Assembly: GCA_002360635.1 (NCBI GenBank)
Contig: DEQW01000005.1
Coordinates: forward strand, 1 to 64,000
Source: Flavobacteriaceae bacterium UBA3356
GTDB lineage: Bacteria; Bacteroidota; Bacteroidia; Flavobacteriales; Flavobacteriaceae
Reading direction: 5' to 3'
Length of the DNA stretch: 64,000 bases
Below, piece by piece: positions 51,327 to 59,354 of the stretch. The notes under the pieces are model-generated. The model saw nothing but the letters and a program-made list of their open reading frames with translations. It did not search any database and had not been told where the DNA came from. The position numbers and the translations under genes are program-made. How positions within the stretch are numbered: position 1 is the stretch's first letter; each line of letters opens with the position of its first letter.

Positions 51327-51785
51327 TTAGTTCTGTTTAGCATTTTTCATCATAATGCTTTGAAAACGCTGCTGTAAACTTTTATCTTGTTGCAAAGCAG
51401 TACCAATAGCTTGATAACGCTCTATTGTAATTCCAGAATCGGCAACTGCTTTTTCCATTTTAGCCTCAATAGCTGGTTGCATTTTCTTGATTTCAGCCAT
51501 AATCGCATCGTGTTTCTTCATCTCCGCATCTGTAGCATCTGCCTCTTGATTAGGGTTCGAAACTGCTTGTTGAATCGTAGAAAAGCGTTCTACTTCCATT
51601 CCATTATCAGTAATAACCGTTGCCATTTTCTGTTGTGCTTTCTGGTTCTCCATTTGCACTACTTGAAAAGCATTAGCAAATTTATTTAATTCAGCATCGC
51701 TTATTTTATCTTGAGCTTGTGCAAAAGATACACCACCTAATAGGGTTACAAATAATAATAAAGTTGTTGCTTTTAATTTTGACAT
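51327..51785 (-). CDS. DUF4168 domain exported protein
   Basis: The start is ATG at 51785 (MSKLKATTLLLFVTLLG), giving 152 residues with a signal peptide ending QAQ at about residue 25. The mature part is mostly helical and contains two related DUF4168-like segments: KISDAELNKFANAFQVVQMENQ and the second half ending in GITIERYQAIGTALQQDKSLQQRFQSIM. The upstream 17 codons in the longer frame are unlikely because they precede the signal sequence. The function of DUF4168 proteins is not established; an envelope or periplasmic location is expected. It has its own terminator. Confidence 0.82.
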   Translation of the reverse strand: MSKLKATTLLLFVTLLGGVSFAQAQDKISDAELNKFANAFQVVQMENQKAQQKMATVITDNGMEVERFSTIQQAVSNPNQEADATDAEMKKHDAIMAEIKKMQPAIEAKMEKAVADSGITIERYQAIGTALQQDKSLQQRFQSIMMKNAKQN

Positions 51786-51942
51786 TATTCCGTTTTTTAA
51801 TTTATTAATGTATAAGGCACAATGGTAACCAAACATATTCCGAATTAAAAATAATGCCTACTCATTTTGGGTGTTTTTAAAAAACATTTAACAAAATAAG
51901 GCTCTAGTTTTTACATTTACTAATAAAATTAACGTCAACTTT

Positions 51943-53484
51943 TTATAACGGAATATTCCCATGTTTACGTTTAGGCCTTTCTACCTTTTTGGTTTCCAAC
52001 ATTGAAAAAGATTTTAAAAGCTTTCTTCTTGTTTCTTTTGGCTGAATTACTTCGTCTATAAATCCACGTTGTGCCGCTTTAAATGGGTTCGCAAATTTCT
52101 CTGCATATTCGGCTTCTTTTTCTGAAAGTTTCAGCTCAGGATTGTCGGCGGCAGCAATTTCTTTTCTAAAAATGATTTCACTAGCGCCTTTTGCTCCCAT
52201 TACGGCAATTTCGGCCGTAGGCCAAGCATAATTCATATCCGCTCCAATGTGTTTACTGTTCATAACGTCATAAGCGCCTCCATAGGCTTTTCTAGTAATA
52301 ACAGTAACTCTTGGTACCGTTGCTTCACTTAAAGCATATAATAACTTGGCTCCGTTTAGAATAATACCATTCCATTCTTGATCGGTTCCTGGTAAAAAAC
52401 CTGGCACATCCACCAATACTAATAACGGAATATTAAAGGCATCACAAAAACGAGTAAAGCGCGCTCCTTTTTTACTGCTATCCACATCGAGGACGCCAGC
52501 GAGGCTCATTGGCTGATTGGCAACAATACCTATGCTTCTTCCACCTAACCTAGCAAAACCGACAATAATATTATCGGCATAGTCTTTATGAACTTCGAAA
52601 AAGGAATCTTTGTCGATTATCCCGCCGATTACGGTATGCATATCGTACGGCTTGTTTGAAGAATCTGGCACAATGCTTTCCAATTCTTCTCGCACCTCAT
52701 CCCCCATTTCATACGGAAGTGATTCTGGTGCAGTTTGATTGTTTTGCGGTAAATAACTTAATAATTGTTTTATCTGCTCTAAGCAAACAATATCATTACT
52801 CGCAGTAAAGTGCGTAACCCCACTTTTTGTTGCGTGAGTATAAGCGCCACCCAATTCTTCTGAAGTTACATTTTCATTCGTTACAGTTTTCACAACGTTA
52901 GGTCCCGTTACAAACATATAACTACTGTCTTGTACCATCATCGTAAAATCGGTCATCGCTGGGGAATAAACGGCTCCACCGGCACAAGGCCCCATTATTG
53001 CTGAAATCTGCGGAATAACTCCGGAAGACTGTACGTTTCGGTAAAAAATATCGGCATACCCACCTAACGAACGCACCCCTTCTTGAATTCGAGCCCCACC
53101 TGAATCGTTTAAGCCAATAACCGGTGCTCCTACCCGTAAGGCATGATCCATAATTTCACAGATTTTCTCTGCATGTGTTTCAGATAAAGCACCACCAAAT
53201 ACAGTAAAATCTTGGGCAAATACGTAAATAAGTCGGTTGTCTATTGTTCCGTATCCAGTTACAACTCCATCACCGTAGTATTTTTGTTTTTCCATACCAA
53301 AATCGGTGGTACGGTGGGTAACGAGAATGCCCATTTCTTCAAAAGAGCCTTCGTCTAATAGATATTCTATTCGCTCACGTGCTGTGAGTTTCTTTTTTTC
53401 GTGTTGTTTCGCTATTCTTTTTTCGCCTCCACCTAACTTTGCTTCGGCTATCTTTTTCTGTAATTCTTTATTCGTATCGCTCAT
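51943..53484 (-). CDS. Propionyl-CoA/acyl-CoA carboxylase, carboxyltransferase subunit
   Basis: The 513-residue protein has both halves of the crotonase-like carboxyltransferase: GGEKRIAKQHEKKKLTARERI near the start, GLNDSGGARIQEGV (about 123-136) and MGPCAGGAVYSPA (about 163-175). In the C-terminal half, DVPGFLPGTDQEWNGII lies near 363 and TRKAYGGAYDVMNSKH near 400. It transfers CO2 from carboxybiotin to acyl-CoA. The length and form fit the propionyl-CoA type (PccB). It is the third gene of a carrier-carboxylase-transferase operon. The product of the complete enzyme would be methylmalonyl-CoA, the substrate of MutAB encoded 6 kb away. Confidence 0.93.
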   Translation of the reverse strand: MSDTNKELQKKIAEAKLGGGEKRIAKQHEKKKLTARERIEYLLDEGSFEEMGILVTHRTTDFGMEKQKYYGDGVVTGYGTIDNRLIYVFAQDFTVFGGALSETHAEKICEIMDHALRVGAPVIGLNDSGGARIQEGVRSLGGYADIFYRNVQSSGVIPQISAIMGPCAGGAVYSPAMTDFTMMVQDSSYMFVTGPNVVKTVTNENVTSEELGGAYTHATKSGVTHFTASNDIVCLEQIKQLLSYLPQNNQTAPESLPYEMGDEVREELESIVPDSSNKPYDMHTVIGGIIDKDSFFEVHKDYADNIIVGFARLGGRSIGIVANQPMSLAGVLDVDSSKKGARFTRFCDAFNIPLLVLVDVPGFLPGTDQEWNGIILNGAKLLYALSEATVPRVTVITRKAYGGAYDVMNSKHIGADMNYAWPTAEIAVMGAKGASEIIFRKEIAAADNPELKLSEKEAEYAEKFANPFKAAQRGFIDEVIQPKETRRKLLKSFSMLETKKVERPKRKHGNIPL

Positions 53485-53498
53485 AAACTTTATCGATA

Positions 53499-54947
53499 TT
53501 AATGTTTTGGCACTCGTAATTGCTCAACTTCTTTCAGGTAGGTTTTCAAGGCAATTTTAGCTGCTATTTCGGCTTCTTCTTTTATTTCTTCTTTCAGTAA
53601 ATCTTCGGAATAAAATTTCTTCACAAAATGCGTATCAAAATTCCCACTTCGGAAAGCTTCGTGCTCACACACAAATTTACCGAAAGGCAAAGTAGTACTC
53701 ACCCCTTCTACTTCATAAGCAGCAATCGCTTCAATCATATGCTGAATGGCTTCGTTACGCGTTTTTCCGTAGGTAATCAGCTTGGCCAACATAGGATCGT
53801 ATTGAATAGGCACTTCCATTCCTTCTTCAAAACCATCGTCCATTCTAATGTGTTTTCCTTTTGGCGGTTGATACACATCTAATGTACCCACGCTTGGCAT
53901 AAAATTATCAAGGGAATCTTCTGCATAGACCCGTAATTCGAGAGCATGACCGTTTATCTCTAAATCATCTTGAGTGAACGATAATTCTTGTCCATCGGCT
54001 ATTTTAATTTGTTCTTCCACTAGATCGATTCCTGTTATCCATTCGGTTACCGGATGTTCCACTTGCAAGCGGGTATTCATCTCTAAGAAGTAAAAATTAT
54101 GATTTTCATCGAGCAGAAACTCAACCGTTCCGGCACCTACATAATCACAAGCTTTAGCAACTTTTATGGCAGCTTCACCCATTTTTTGGCGCAATTGGGG
54201 CGTTAAAACTGCCGAAGGTGCTTCTTCTACTACTTTCTGGTGTCTTCGTTGTACGCTACATTCCCGTTCAAATAAATGTAATACATTACCGTGTGTATCG
54301 GCTAATACTTGAATTTCAATATGTCGTGGCGATGCAACATACTTTTCAATAAAAACGGCACCATTACCAAAGGCAGATTCGGCTTCACTAATAGCTCGTT
54401 TCATTTGTTCGGCCAGTTCTTTTTCCTCTTCTACAACACGCATCCCTTTTCCACCACCACCGGCAGCGGCTTTTATCAAAATAGGGAATCCAATATCTTT
54501 TGCAATTTTTGTTGCTTTCTCTACATCGGTAATAGCTTCGTCTATTCCAGGTACCATTGGGATATCGTAATCTTTCACAGCATCTTTAGCCGCCAACTTG
54601 TCCCCCATTACTTTTATAGCATACGATTTTGGACCCACGAAAATTAATCCTGCTTTTTCTACTGCTTCAGCAAAATCTGCATTTTCGCTTAAAAATCCAT
54701 AACCAGGATGTATCGCATCAACATTTAAGTCTTTCGCCGTTTTAATGATCAAGTCACCTTTTAAATAAGATTCTGAAGAAGGTGGCGGGCCAATACATAC
54801 GGCTTCATCTGCAAATTTAACGTGTGGGGCATTTCGATCTGCTTCCGAAAAAACAGCAACCGTTTTCAAGCCCATATTTCGAGCGGTTTTCATAACGCGA
54901 AGGGCAATTTCCCCTCGGTTAGCAACCAATATTTTTTTAATATCCAT
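53499..54947 (-). CDS. Biotin carboxylase subunit of acyl-CoA carboxylase
   Basis: The 482-residue ATP-grasp enzyme carboxylates the biotin on the carrier protein using bicarbonate and ATP. It has KILVANRGEIALRV near the start, the glycine-rich loop KAAAGGGGKGMRVV (about residues 158-171), VQRRHQKVVEEAPS (about 232-245), and EMNTRLQVEHPVTE (about 288-301). No biotinyl motif is present in this chain; it is on the separate carrier gene, which shares its start/stop base. Such a subunit can serve acetyl- or propionyl-CoA carboxylase; the operon context favours the propionyl form. Confidence 0.94.
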   Translation of the reverse strand: MDIKKILVANRGEIALRVMKTARNMGLKTVAVFSEADRNAPHVKFADEAVCIGPPPSSESYLKGDLIIKTAKDLNVDAIHPGYGFLSENADFAEAVEKAGLIFVGPKSYAIKVMGDKLAAKDAVKDYDIPMVPGIDEAITDVEKATKIAKDIGFPILIKAAAGGGGKGMRVVEEEKELAEQMKRAISEAESAFGNGAVFIEKYVASPRHIEIQVLADTHGNVLHLFERECSVQRRHQKVVEEAPSAVLTPQLRQKMGEAAIKVAKACDYVGAGTVEFLLDENHNFYFLEMNTRLQVEHPVTEWITGIDLVEEQIKIADGQELSFTQDDLEINGHALELRVYAEDSLDNFMPSVGTLDVYQPPKGKHIRMDDGFEEGMEVPIQYDPMLAKLITYGKTRNEAIQHMIEAIAAYEVEGVSTTLPFGKFVCEHEAFRSGNFDTHFVKKFYSEDLLKEEIKEEAEIAAKIALKTYLKEVEQLRVPKH

Positions 54948-55435
54948 TAGTCTTCTAATTCAATTAACAATGCGTTTTTATCTACCGTTTCTCCGGTGGC
55001 AATGTGTACGGCTTTTACCACACCATCTCTGGGTGCGCCTAAGGCATTTTCCATCTTCATAGCCTCTAGCACACAAAGGGAATCGCCTTCACTCACCGTA
55101 TCGCCTGCTTTTACGTTTACTTCTAAAATTAATCCCGGCATCGGGGCATGGATTTCATTTTCAATTGAATCATTCCCCAAGGAAAGTCCCATTTCAGTAA
55201 TAAGGGCATCGAGTTCGTTTTCAATTTTAACGGTATATCTATTTCCGTTTACTTTAATAGTATACGTTCTATTAAGAAGGTCTTTGGAAATCACCTCGGC
55301 AGTGACCGATTTGTTTTTTTGAAGTAGATGTACTTTATTTTTTGTTTCAGAAACGCTATCTAACGTTTCTATGTCGTCGCCAGGTATCGAGAACTCAAAC
55401 GAGTCGTTAACCACTGCTTTATAAGTTGCACTCAT
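54947..55435 (-). CDS. Biotin carboxyl carrier protein
   Basis: The start is ATG at 55435 (MSATYKAVVNDSF), giving 162 residues. The longer frame begins upstream of the promoter at 55452-55482 and so is excluded. The C-terminal biotinyl domain (about 90-160) contains HAPMPGLILEVNVKAGDTV and the biotin-attachment motif LEAMKMENAL, with the lysine in MKM. The N-terminal part links to the carboxylase. The stop base is shared with the next gene's start. It heads the three-gene acyl-CoA carboxylase operon. Confidence 0.92.
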   Translation of the reverse strand: MSATYKAVVNDSFEFSIPGDDIETLDSVSETKNKVHLLQKNKSVTAEVISKDLLNRTYTIKVNGNRYTVKIENELDALITEMGLSLGNDSIENEIHAPMPGLILEVNVKAGDTVSEGDSLCVLEAMKMENALGAPRDGVVKAVHIATGETVDKNALLIELED

Positions 55436-55451
55436 AGAAAAGAATTTTCCG

Positions 55452-55482
55452 TAAAGATACGGTTTTGAAAAATTGGTACAAA
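55452..55482 (-). promoter_or_regulatory. Bacteroidota promoter of the acyl-CoA carboxylase operon
   Basis: On the minus strand TTTG (55482-55479), then 19 nt, then TATCTTTA (55459-55452). This is the TTTG-N19-TAnnTTT pattern with one changed base at the last position. Transcription would start near 55445, 10 bases before the assigned ATG. Confidence 0.75.
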
Positions 55483-55591
55483 GAATGTAAAAAACGCAAA
55501 TTGAAAAATTCATCTTTTCAGAAAACTTTAAGAAAATGTATTTTTAAGAAATTGAAAAAACAAGTAAGTTGTAAGTTACTCGGACCTCGGC

Positions 55592-55613
55592 TCACTTCGA
55601 CTCCGCTCAGTGA
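55592..55613. repeat. REP-like palindromic element
   Basis: TCACT (55592-55596) and AGTGA (55609-55613) pair around CTTCGACTCCGCTC-like loop sequence, and outer CGG/CCG bases extend the stem with a bulge. The core resembles the palindromes at 5412-5435 and 60,004-60,054. It lies between the carboxylase operon and yebC in a 246-bp gap. Confidence 0.6.
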
Positions 55614-55681
55614 CCGCCGCTCATTCCTCCGATAAATACTTTTAATATCTCAGTAACAAACAACTCAATAACCTAAAAAAA

Positions 55682-56443
55682 ATGGCAGGACACAGTAAAT
55701 GGGCAAATATTAAGCACCGCAAAGGCGCACAGGATAAAAAACGCGCTAAACAATTTACCCGGGTAATTAAAGAAATTACCGTTGCAATAAAGGAAAACAA
55801 CCAAAATGGCGATCCGGAGACCAATCCGGCTTTGCGTAACGCCATACAAAATGCCAAAGGTGTTAATATGCCTAAAGACACCATTGAACGGGCTATAAAA
55901 AAGGCTTCGGGCGCCGATGCTGATAGCTATGAAAAAATAACTTTTGAAGGCTACGGACCTCACGGAATCGCATTTTATATAGAATGCACCACCGATAACA
56001 CCAACCGTACCGTTGCATCGGTTCGTTCTATTTTTACAAAGCATAATGGTAGTTTGGGCACCAATGGTTCGTTGGAATTTCTATTTGATAGAAAAGGTGT
56101 TTTTACTTTGAAAAAAGAAGGGGTGGATTGGGATTTGGAAGAATTGCAATTAGAGTTAATTGAAGCTGGCGCCACTAAGTTTGAAAATGAGGAAGACCTT
56201 TTTGTAATCTATACAGACTTTACAGATTTCGGTAGGATGTCAGAAAAACTAGAATCTTTATCTATTGAAACCCACAACGCCGAATTACAGCGGATACCTT
56301 TAAACACAGAGTCTTTACCTTTAGAAGATGCAAAACAAATTATTAACTTAATAGATGCTTTTGAAGACGATGACGATGTACAAGATGTGTTTCATAACCT
56401 TGAAATGACCGATGAATTGGAAGCCGCTTTAGAGGAAGATTAA
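55682..56443 (+). CDS. YebC/PmpR family regulator
   Basis: The 253-residue protein has the family's N terminus MAGHSKWANIKHRKGAQDKK and the GYGPHGIAFYIECTTDNTNRT segment (about 91-111). The last third, ENEEDLFVIYTDF and DAFEDDDDVQDVFHNLE, completes the family fold. Members bind DNA and control transcription, and some act on ribosomes to relieve stalling at proline stretches. Length is standard. A terminator with a perfect 34-bp palindrome follows it. The upstream gap has the REP-like element. Confidence 0.93.
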   Translation: MAGHSKWANIKHRKGAQDKKRAKQFTRVIKEITVAIKENNQNGDPETNPALRNAIQNAKGVNMPKDTIERAIKKASGADADSYEKITFEGYGPHGIAFYIECTTDNTNRTVASVRSIFTKHNGSLGTNGSLEFLFDRKGVFTLKKEGVDWDLEELQLELIEAGATKFENEEDLFVIYTDFTDFGRMSEKLESLSIETHNAELQRIPLNTESLPLEDAKQIINLIDAFEDDDDVQDVFHNLEMTDELEAALEED

Positions 56444-56550
56444 AAAACATCCTGTAAGATAAAACCGACACTAAAGTTTTTCCGTATATATAATTGAAGT
56501 CAGAGATCCATCAGATAGAATGGTTAGACTTTTAAAATAATGCCCCCCGC

Positions 56551-56587
56551 AAAGTCCCTTTGGTTTATAAACCAAAGGGACTTTTAC
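56551..56587 (+). terminator. Terminator of yebC, perfect 34-bp palindrome
   Basis: Positions 56551-56584 are an exact palindrome centred on TTTATAAA. It can form a very long hairpin, AAAGTCCCTTTGGTTT with its complement, followed by TTTT. It is about 108 bp past the yebC stop and may also terminate readthrough in the opposite direction. Confidence 0.8.
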
Positions 56588-56628
56588 ATTTCGCTCTAAA
56601 TTAGTATCTTTTCAAAAAAAGATTTACT

Positions 56629-57750
56629 ATGAAAAAATTACTAATCCTTTTACTCTGCTTTACTGTTTTAACCTCTTGTGCACAACGTAAAAAAGAAAAC
56701 GACGTAGCTATAACAACGCAAGAAACACGAAGTTATAGTACCGAAAAAGTAGTAAACAACCTTAATAACCCATGGGGGATGACGTGGCTGCCAGACGGCA
56801 GCATGTTAATTACCGAAAAAGCTGGACAGCTTATTCATTTTAAAGACGGAAACAAAACAGAGGTTAAAAATGTTCCCGAAGTATATAATCGAGGTCAGGG
56901 TGGATTATTGGATATTGAATTACACCCTAATTATTCTGAAAACGGTTGGATTTACATAACGTATGCTTCTACCGAAGGAGAAGGCGACGGTGGAAACACA
57001 AAATTAATACGCTGTAAACTGGAAGATAACGCATTAACCAGTATTGAAGAATTGTATAAAGCAAGCCCTAATTCTACAAGAGGACAACATTTCGGCTCTC
57101 GTATTGAGTTTGACAATGAAGGTTACCTTTATTTTTCTATTGGAGATCGCGGTAATCGCGATGTAAATCCACAAGATATTACCCGCGATGGTGGTAAAAT
57201 TTACCGTTTGAATGACGATGGAAGTATTCCAGAGGATAATCCTTTTGTAGATAAAGCAAATGCCAAAAAAGCAATTTTTACCTACGGAAATAGAAATCCA
57301 CAAGGAATGGCTAAACACCCTGAAACGGGAAAAATATGGATGCACGAACACGGCCCCAAGGGCGGTGACGAAATAAATATCGTAGAAAAAGGAGCTAATT
57401 ACGGCTGGCCTGTTGTATCATACGGCGTTAATTATAGTGGTACCAAGTTTACGGATATTACATCAAAACCCGGAATGAAACAGCCCGTTTATTATTGGGT
57501 TCCTTCTATCGCACCCTGCGGGATGGATTTTGTAACAGGAGACAACTACCCAGATTGGAAAGGACATTTATTGATTGGTTCATTAAAGTTCAATTATGTA
57601 GAACTGGTAAAACTGGACGGAACTGAAGTTACAGGTCGTGAAAAAATTGCTCAAGATATTGGTCGTGTTCGTAATGTAAAAATGGGGCCGGATGGCTATA
57701 TTTACATCGCCGTTGAAGGACAAGGAATATTCAAAGTTGTACCTCAATAA
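56629..57750 (+). CDS. Lipoprotein PQQ-dependent sugar dehydrogenase
   Basis: The 373-residue protein has a signal and lipobox, LTSC (Cys17), so it is predicted to be lipid-anchored. The six-bladed propeller shows NPWGMTWLPDGSMLITEKAG (about 46-65), RGQGGLLDIELHPNY near 88 and GNRNPQGMAKHPETGKIW near 220. HEHGPKGGDEINIVEKGANYGWP near 243 is the hallmark of the soluble aldose sugar dehydrogenase (Ylii/Asd) type that binds PQQ. It is followed 39 bp later by a cytochrome c that could take its electrons. No T9SS tail is present, unlike the related protein at 37.6 kb. Confidence 0.92.
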   Translation: MKKLLILLLCFTVLTSCAQRKKENDVAITTQETRSYSTEKVVNNLNNPWGMTWLPDGSMLITEKAGQLIHFKDGNKTEVKNVPEVYNRGQGGLLDIELHPNYSENGWIYITYASTEGEGDGGNTKLIRCKLEDNALTSIEELYKASPNSTRGQHFGSRIEFDNEGYLYFSIGDRGNRDVNPQDITRDGGKIYRLNDDGSIPEDNPFVDKANAKKAIFTYGNRNPQGMAKHPETGKIWMHEHGPKGGDEINIVEKGANYGWPVVSYGVNYSGTKFTDITSKPGMKQPVYYWVPSIAPCGMDFVTGDNYPDWKGHLLIGSLKFNYVELVKLDGTEVTGREKIAQDIGRVRNVKMGPDGYIYIAVEGQGIFKVVPQ

Positions 57751-57789
57751 ATTTATAAAAATATCAATCACTATTTTACATTTCAGCTT

Positions 57790-58251
57790 ATGCAAAAAAT
57801 TGCTGCAATTCTATTTATATTTCTAGTAATGACCGCTTGTGACGATTCAAAAAACAAGGAGAAGAAACCAATAAACACAGAAAATACTACTGCTGAAATG
57901 TCACAACAAAAAAGGACACCGCAGCAAGCTAGTAAAGATAATGGCGCTATTATCTACACCGATTTTTGTATGCAATGCCATTTAGGGAATGGCAAAGGGG
58001 TTCCTAACACCTTTCCACCTTTGGCAGGATCTAATTGGTTAACCGAAAAAAGGGAAGAAAGCATTCGCGCTGTAAAGTATGGTCAACGAGGTGAAATTGG
58101 AGTAAATGGTAAAAAATATGACGGTGTGATGGTTCCTATGGGTTTGAGTGATAAAGAAGTTGCCGATGTTTTAAACTACGTGATGACTTCTTGGGGTAAT
58201 ACCCAAGAAAAACCGGTAACCGAAGAAGAAGTTACGAATGTAAAGAAGTAA
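57790..58251 (+). CDS. Lipoprotein c-type cytochrome
   Basis: The 153-residue protein has a lipobox, MTACDDSK (Cys17), and a single heme-binding motif CMQCH (about residues 60-64). The likely axial Met is in GVMVPMGLSDKEVADVLNYVM (about 115-135). The domain is class I cytochrome c. Its gene follows the sugar dehydrogenase by 39 bp on the same strand, and both are lipid-anchored. A periplasmic electron-transfer pair is therefore likely, from sugar via PQQ to the cytochrome. No oxidase partner is encoded nearby. Confidence 0.9.
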   Translation: MQKIAAILFIFLVMTACDDSKNKEKKPINTENTTAEMSQQKRTPQQASKDNGAIIYTDFCMQCHLGNGKGVPNTFPPLAGSNWLTEKREESIRAVKYGQRGEIGVNGKKYDGVMVPMGLSDKEVADVLNYVMTSWGNTQEKPVTEEEVTNVKK

Positions 58252-58377
58252 AGGTGCTATATTACGGATGATGGAAATTCATAAGCCTTTTTCTGTTTTC
58301 TATACTCTAAATTCTTTTTATCTATACACTTTACTCTATATTCCTCTTCTCTATATTCCATATTCCCTTTTAATCCC

Positions 58378-58385
58378 TACTTTTG
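58378..58385 (+). promoter_or_regulatory. -7 box upstream of the udk-mutB operon
   Basis: TACTTTTG matches TAnnTTTG, 16 bases before the ATG at 58402. It follows a pyrimidine-rich tract and is the likely promoter of the long overlapping operon. A clear -33 TTTG is not seen. Confidence 0.5.
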
Positions 58386-58401
58386 TAAAAACTGAAAAAA
58401 C

Positions 58402-59022
58402 ATGCTCATAATTGGCATTGCCGGCGGTACCGGAAGCGGAAAAACAACCGTAGTGCAACAGATAGTTGAAGAATTACCGGCAGATGAAGTTTGCATCATC
58501 TCACAAGATTCGTATTATAAAGATACCAGCCATTTATCGTTTGAAGATCGGGTTAAAATTAATTTTGACCACCCACAAGCAATCGATTTCGATTTATTAG
58601 TGAATCATTTAAAAGAACTTAAAAAAGGAAACAGATTTGAACAACCTGTTTATAGTTTTGTAGACCACAACCGTACAGGCGAAACTGTTACCACCCATCC
58701 TAGGAAAGTGGTTATTGTGGAAGGGATTTTAATCTTGACACATCCTGATATTCGGAAATTGTTCGATATTAAAATATTTGTCCACGCCGATAGTGACGAA
58801 CGACTAATCAGAAGGCTCAAACGCGATATAGCAGAGCGCGGAAGAGATTTGGATGAGGTATTAAAACGTTATCAAACTACCTTAAAACCCATGCACCAAC
58901 AATTTATCGAGCCTACAAAGGAGTTTGCAGATATTATCATACCAACCAATAAATACAATACGGTTGCAGTTAATTTAATACGTAGCATCATTAATCAAAA
59001 ACTGGAAAAAACCGAATCGTGA
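58402..59022 (+). CDS. udk: Uridine/cytidine kinase
   Basis: Udk phosphorylates uridine and cytidine to UMP and CMP in pyrimidine salvage. The 206-residue protein has the P-loop GIAGGTGSGKTTVV (about residues 5-18), QDSYYKDTS (about 36-44), NFDHPQAID (about 54-62) and VVIVEGILIL (about 106-115). Downstream of these, IRRLKRDIAERGRD provides the lid. It leads a chain of overlapping genes: its stop overlaps the start of the divIC-like gene by 4 bases. Salvage and cell division are not obviously linked, so this is probably an operon of convenience. Confidence 0.95.
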   Translation: MLIIGIAGGTGSGKTTVVQQIVEELPADEVCIISQDSYYKDTSHLSFEDRVKINFDHPQAIDFDLLVNHLKELKKGNRFEQPVYSFVDHNRTGETVTTHPRKVVIVEGILILTHPDIRKLFDIKIFVHADSDERLIRRLKRDIAERGRDLDEVLKRYQTTLKPMHQQFIEPTKEFADIIIPTNKYNTVAVNLIRSIINQKLEKTES

Positions 59023-59354
59023 AATTTTCAGAAATAAAACAAAAAAAATGGTTCAAAATATTGAGCAACAAGTATATGCTCATAATTTTGGTATTTCTGA
59101 CATGGATGATTTTTTTCGATACCAATTCGTGGTTTATTCACGATGAATTAGATGAAGACATCAAAGGATTACAAGAAAATGCCGAATTTTATAAAACTGA
59201 AATAGAAAAAGATAAAGCTTTTATCGAAAAAATGAAAGATAGTGACGAAGTAGAGAAATTTGCGCGTGAAAAATACTATCTTAAAAGAGAAAACGAAGAC
59301 ATTTATATTATAGAACACGAAGACAGCCTTAAAAACAAGGAAGACGATGAGTGA
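59019..59354 (+). CDS. FtsB/DivIC-like septum formation protein
   Basis: The 111-residue protein has a short cytosolic end, one membrane helix (about residues 19-37, YMLIILVFLTWMIFFDTNSW) and a periplasmic coiled coil (about 45-80). The C-terminal motif EVEKFAREKYYLKRENEDIYII is typical of the DivIC/FtsB family. Such proteins join FtsL and FtsQ in the division complex. The start is GTG at 59019, overlapping the udk stop by 4 bases, and the 3' end overlaps mutA by 8 bases. The family call rests on architecture and the C-terminal motif. Confidence 0.88.
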   Translation: MKFSEIKQKKWFKILSNKYMLIILVFLTWMIFFDTNSWFIHDELDEDIKGLQENAEFYKTEIEKDKAFIEKMKDSDEVEKFAREKYYLKRENEDIYIIEHEDSLKNKEDDE

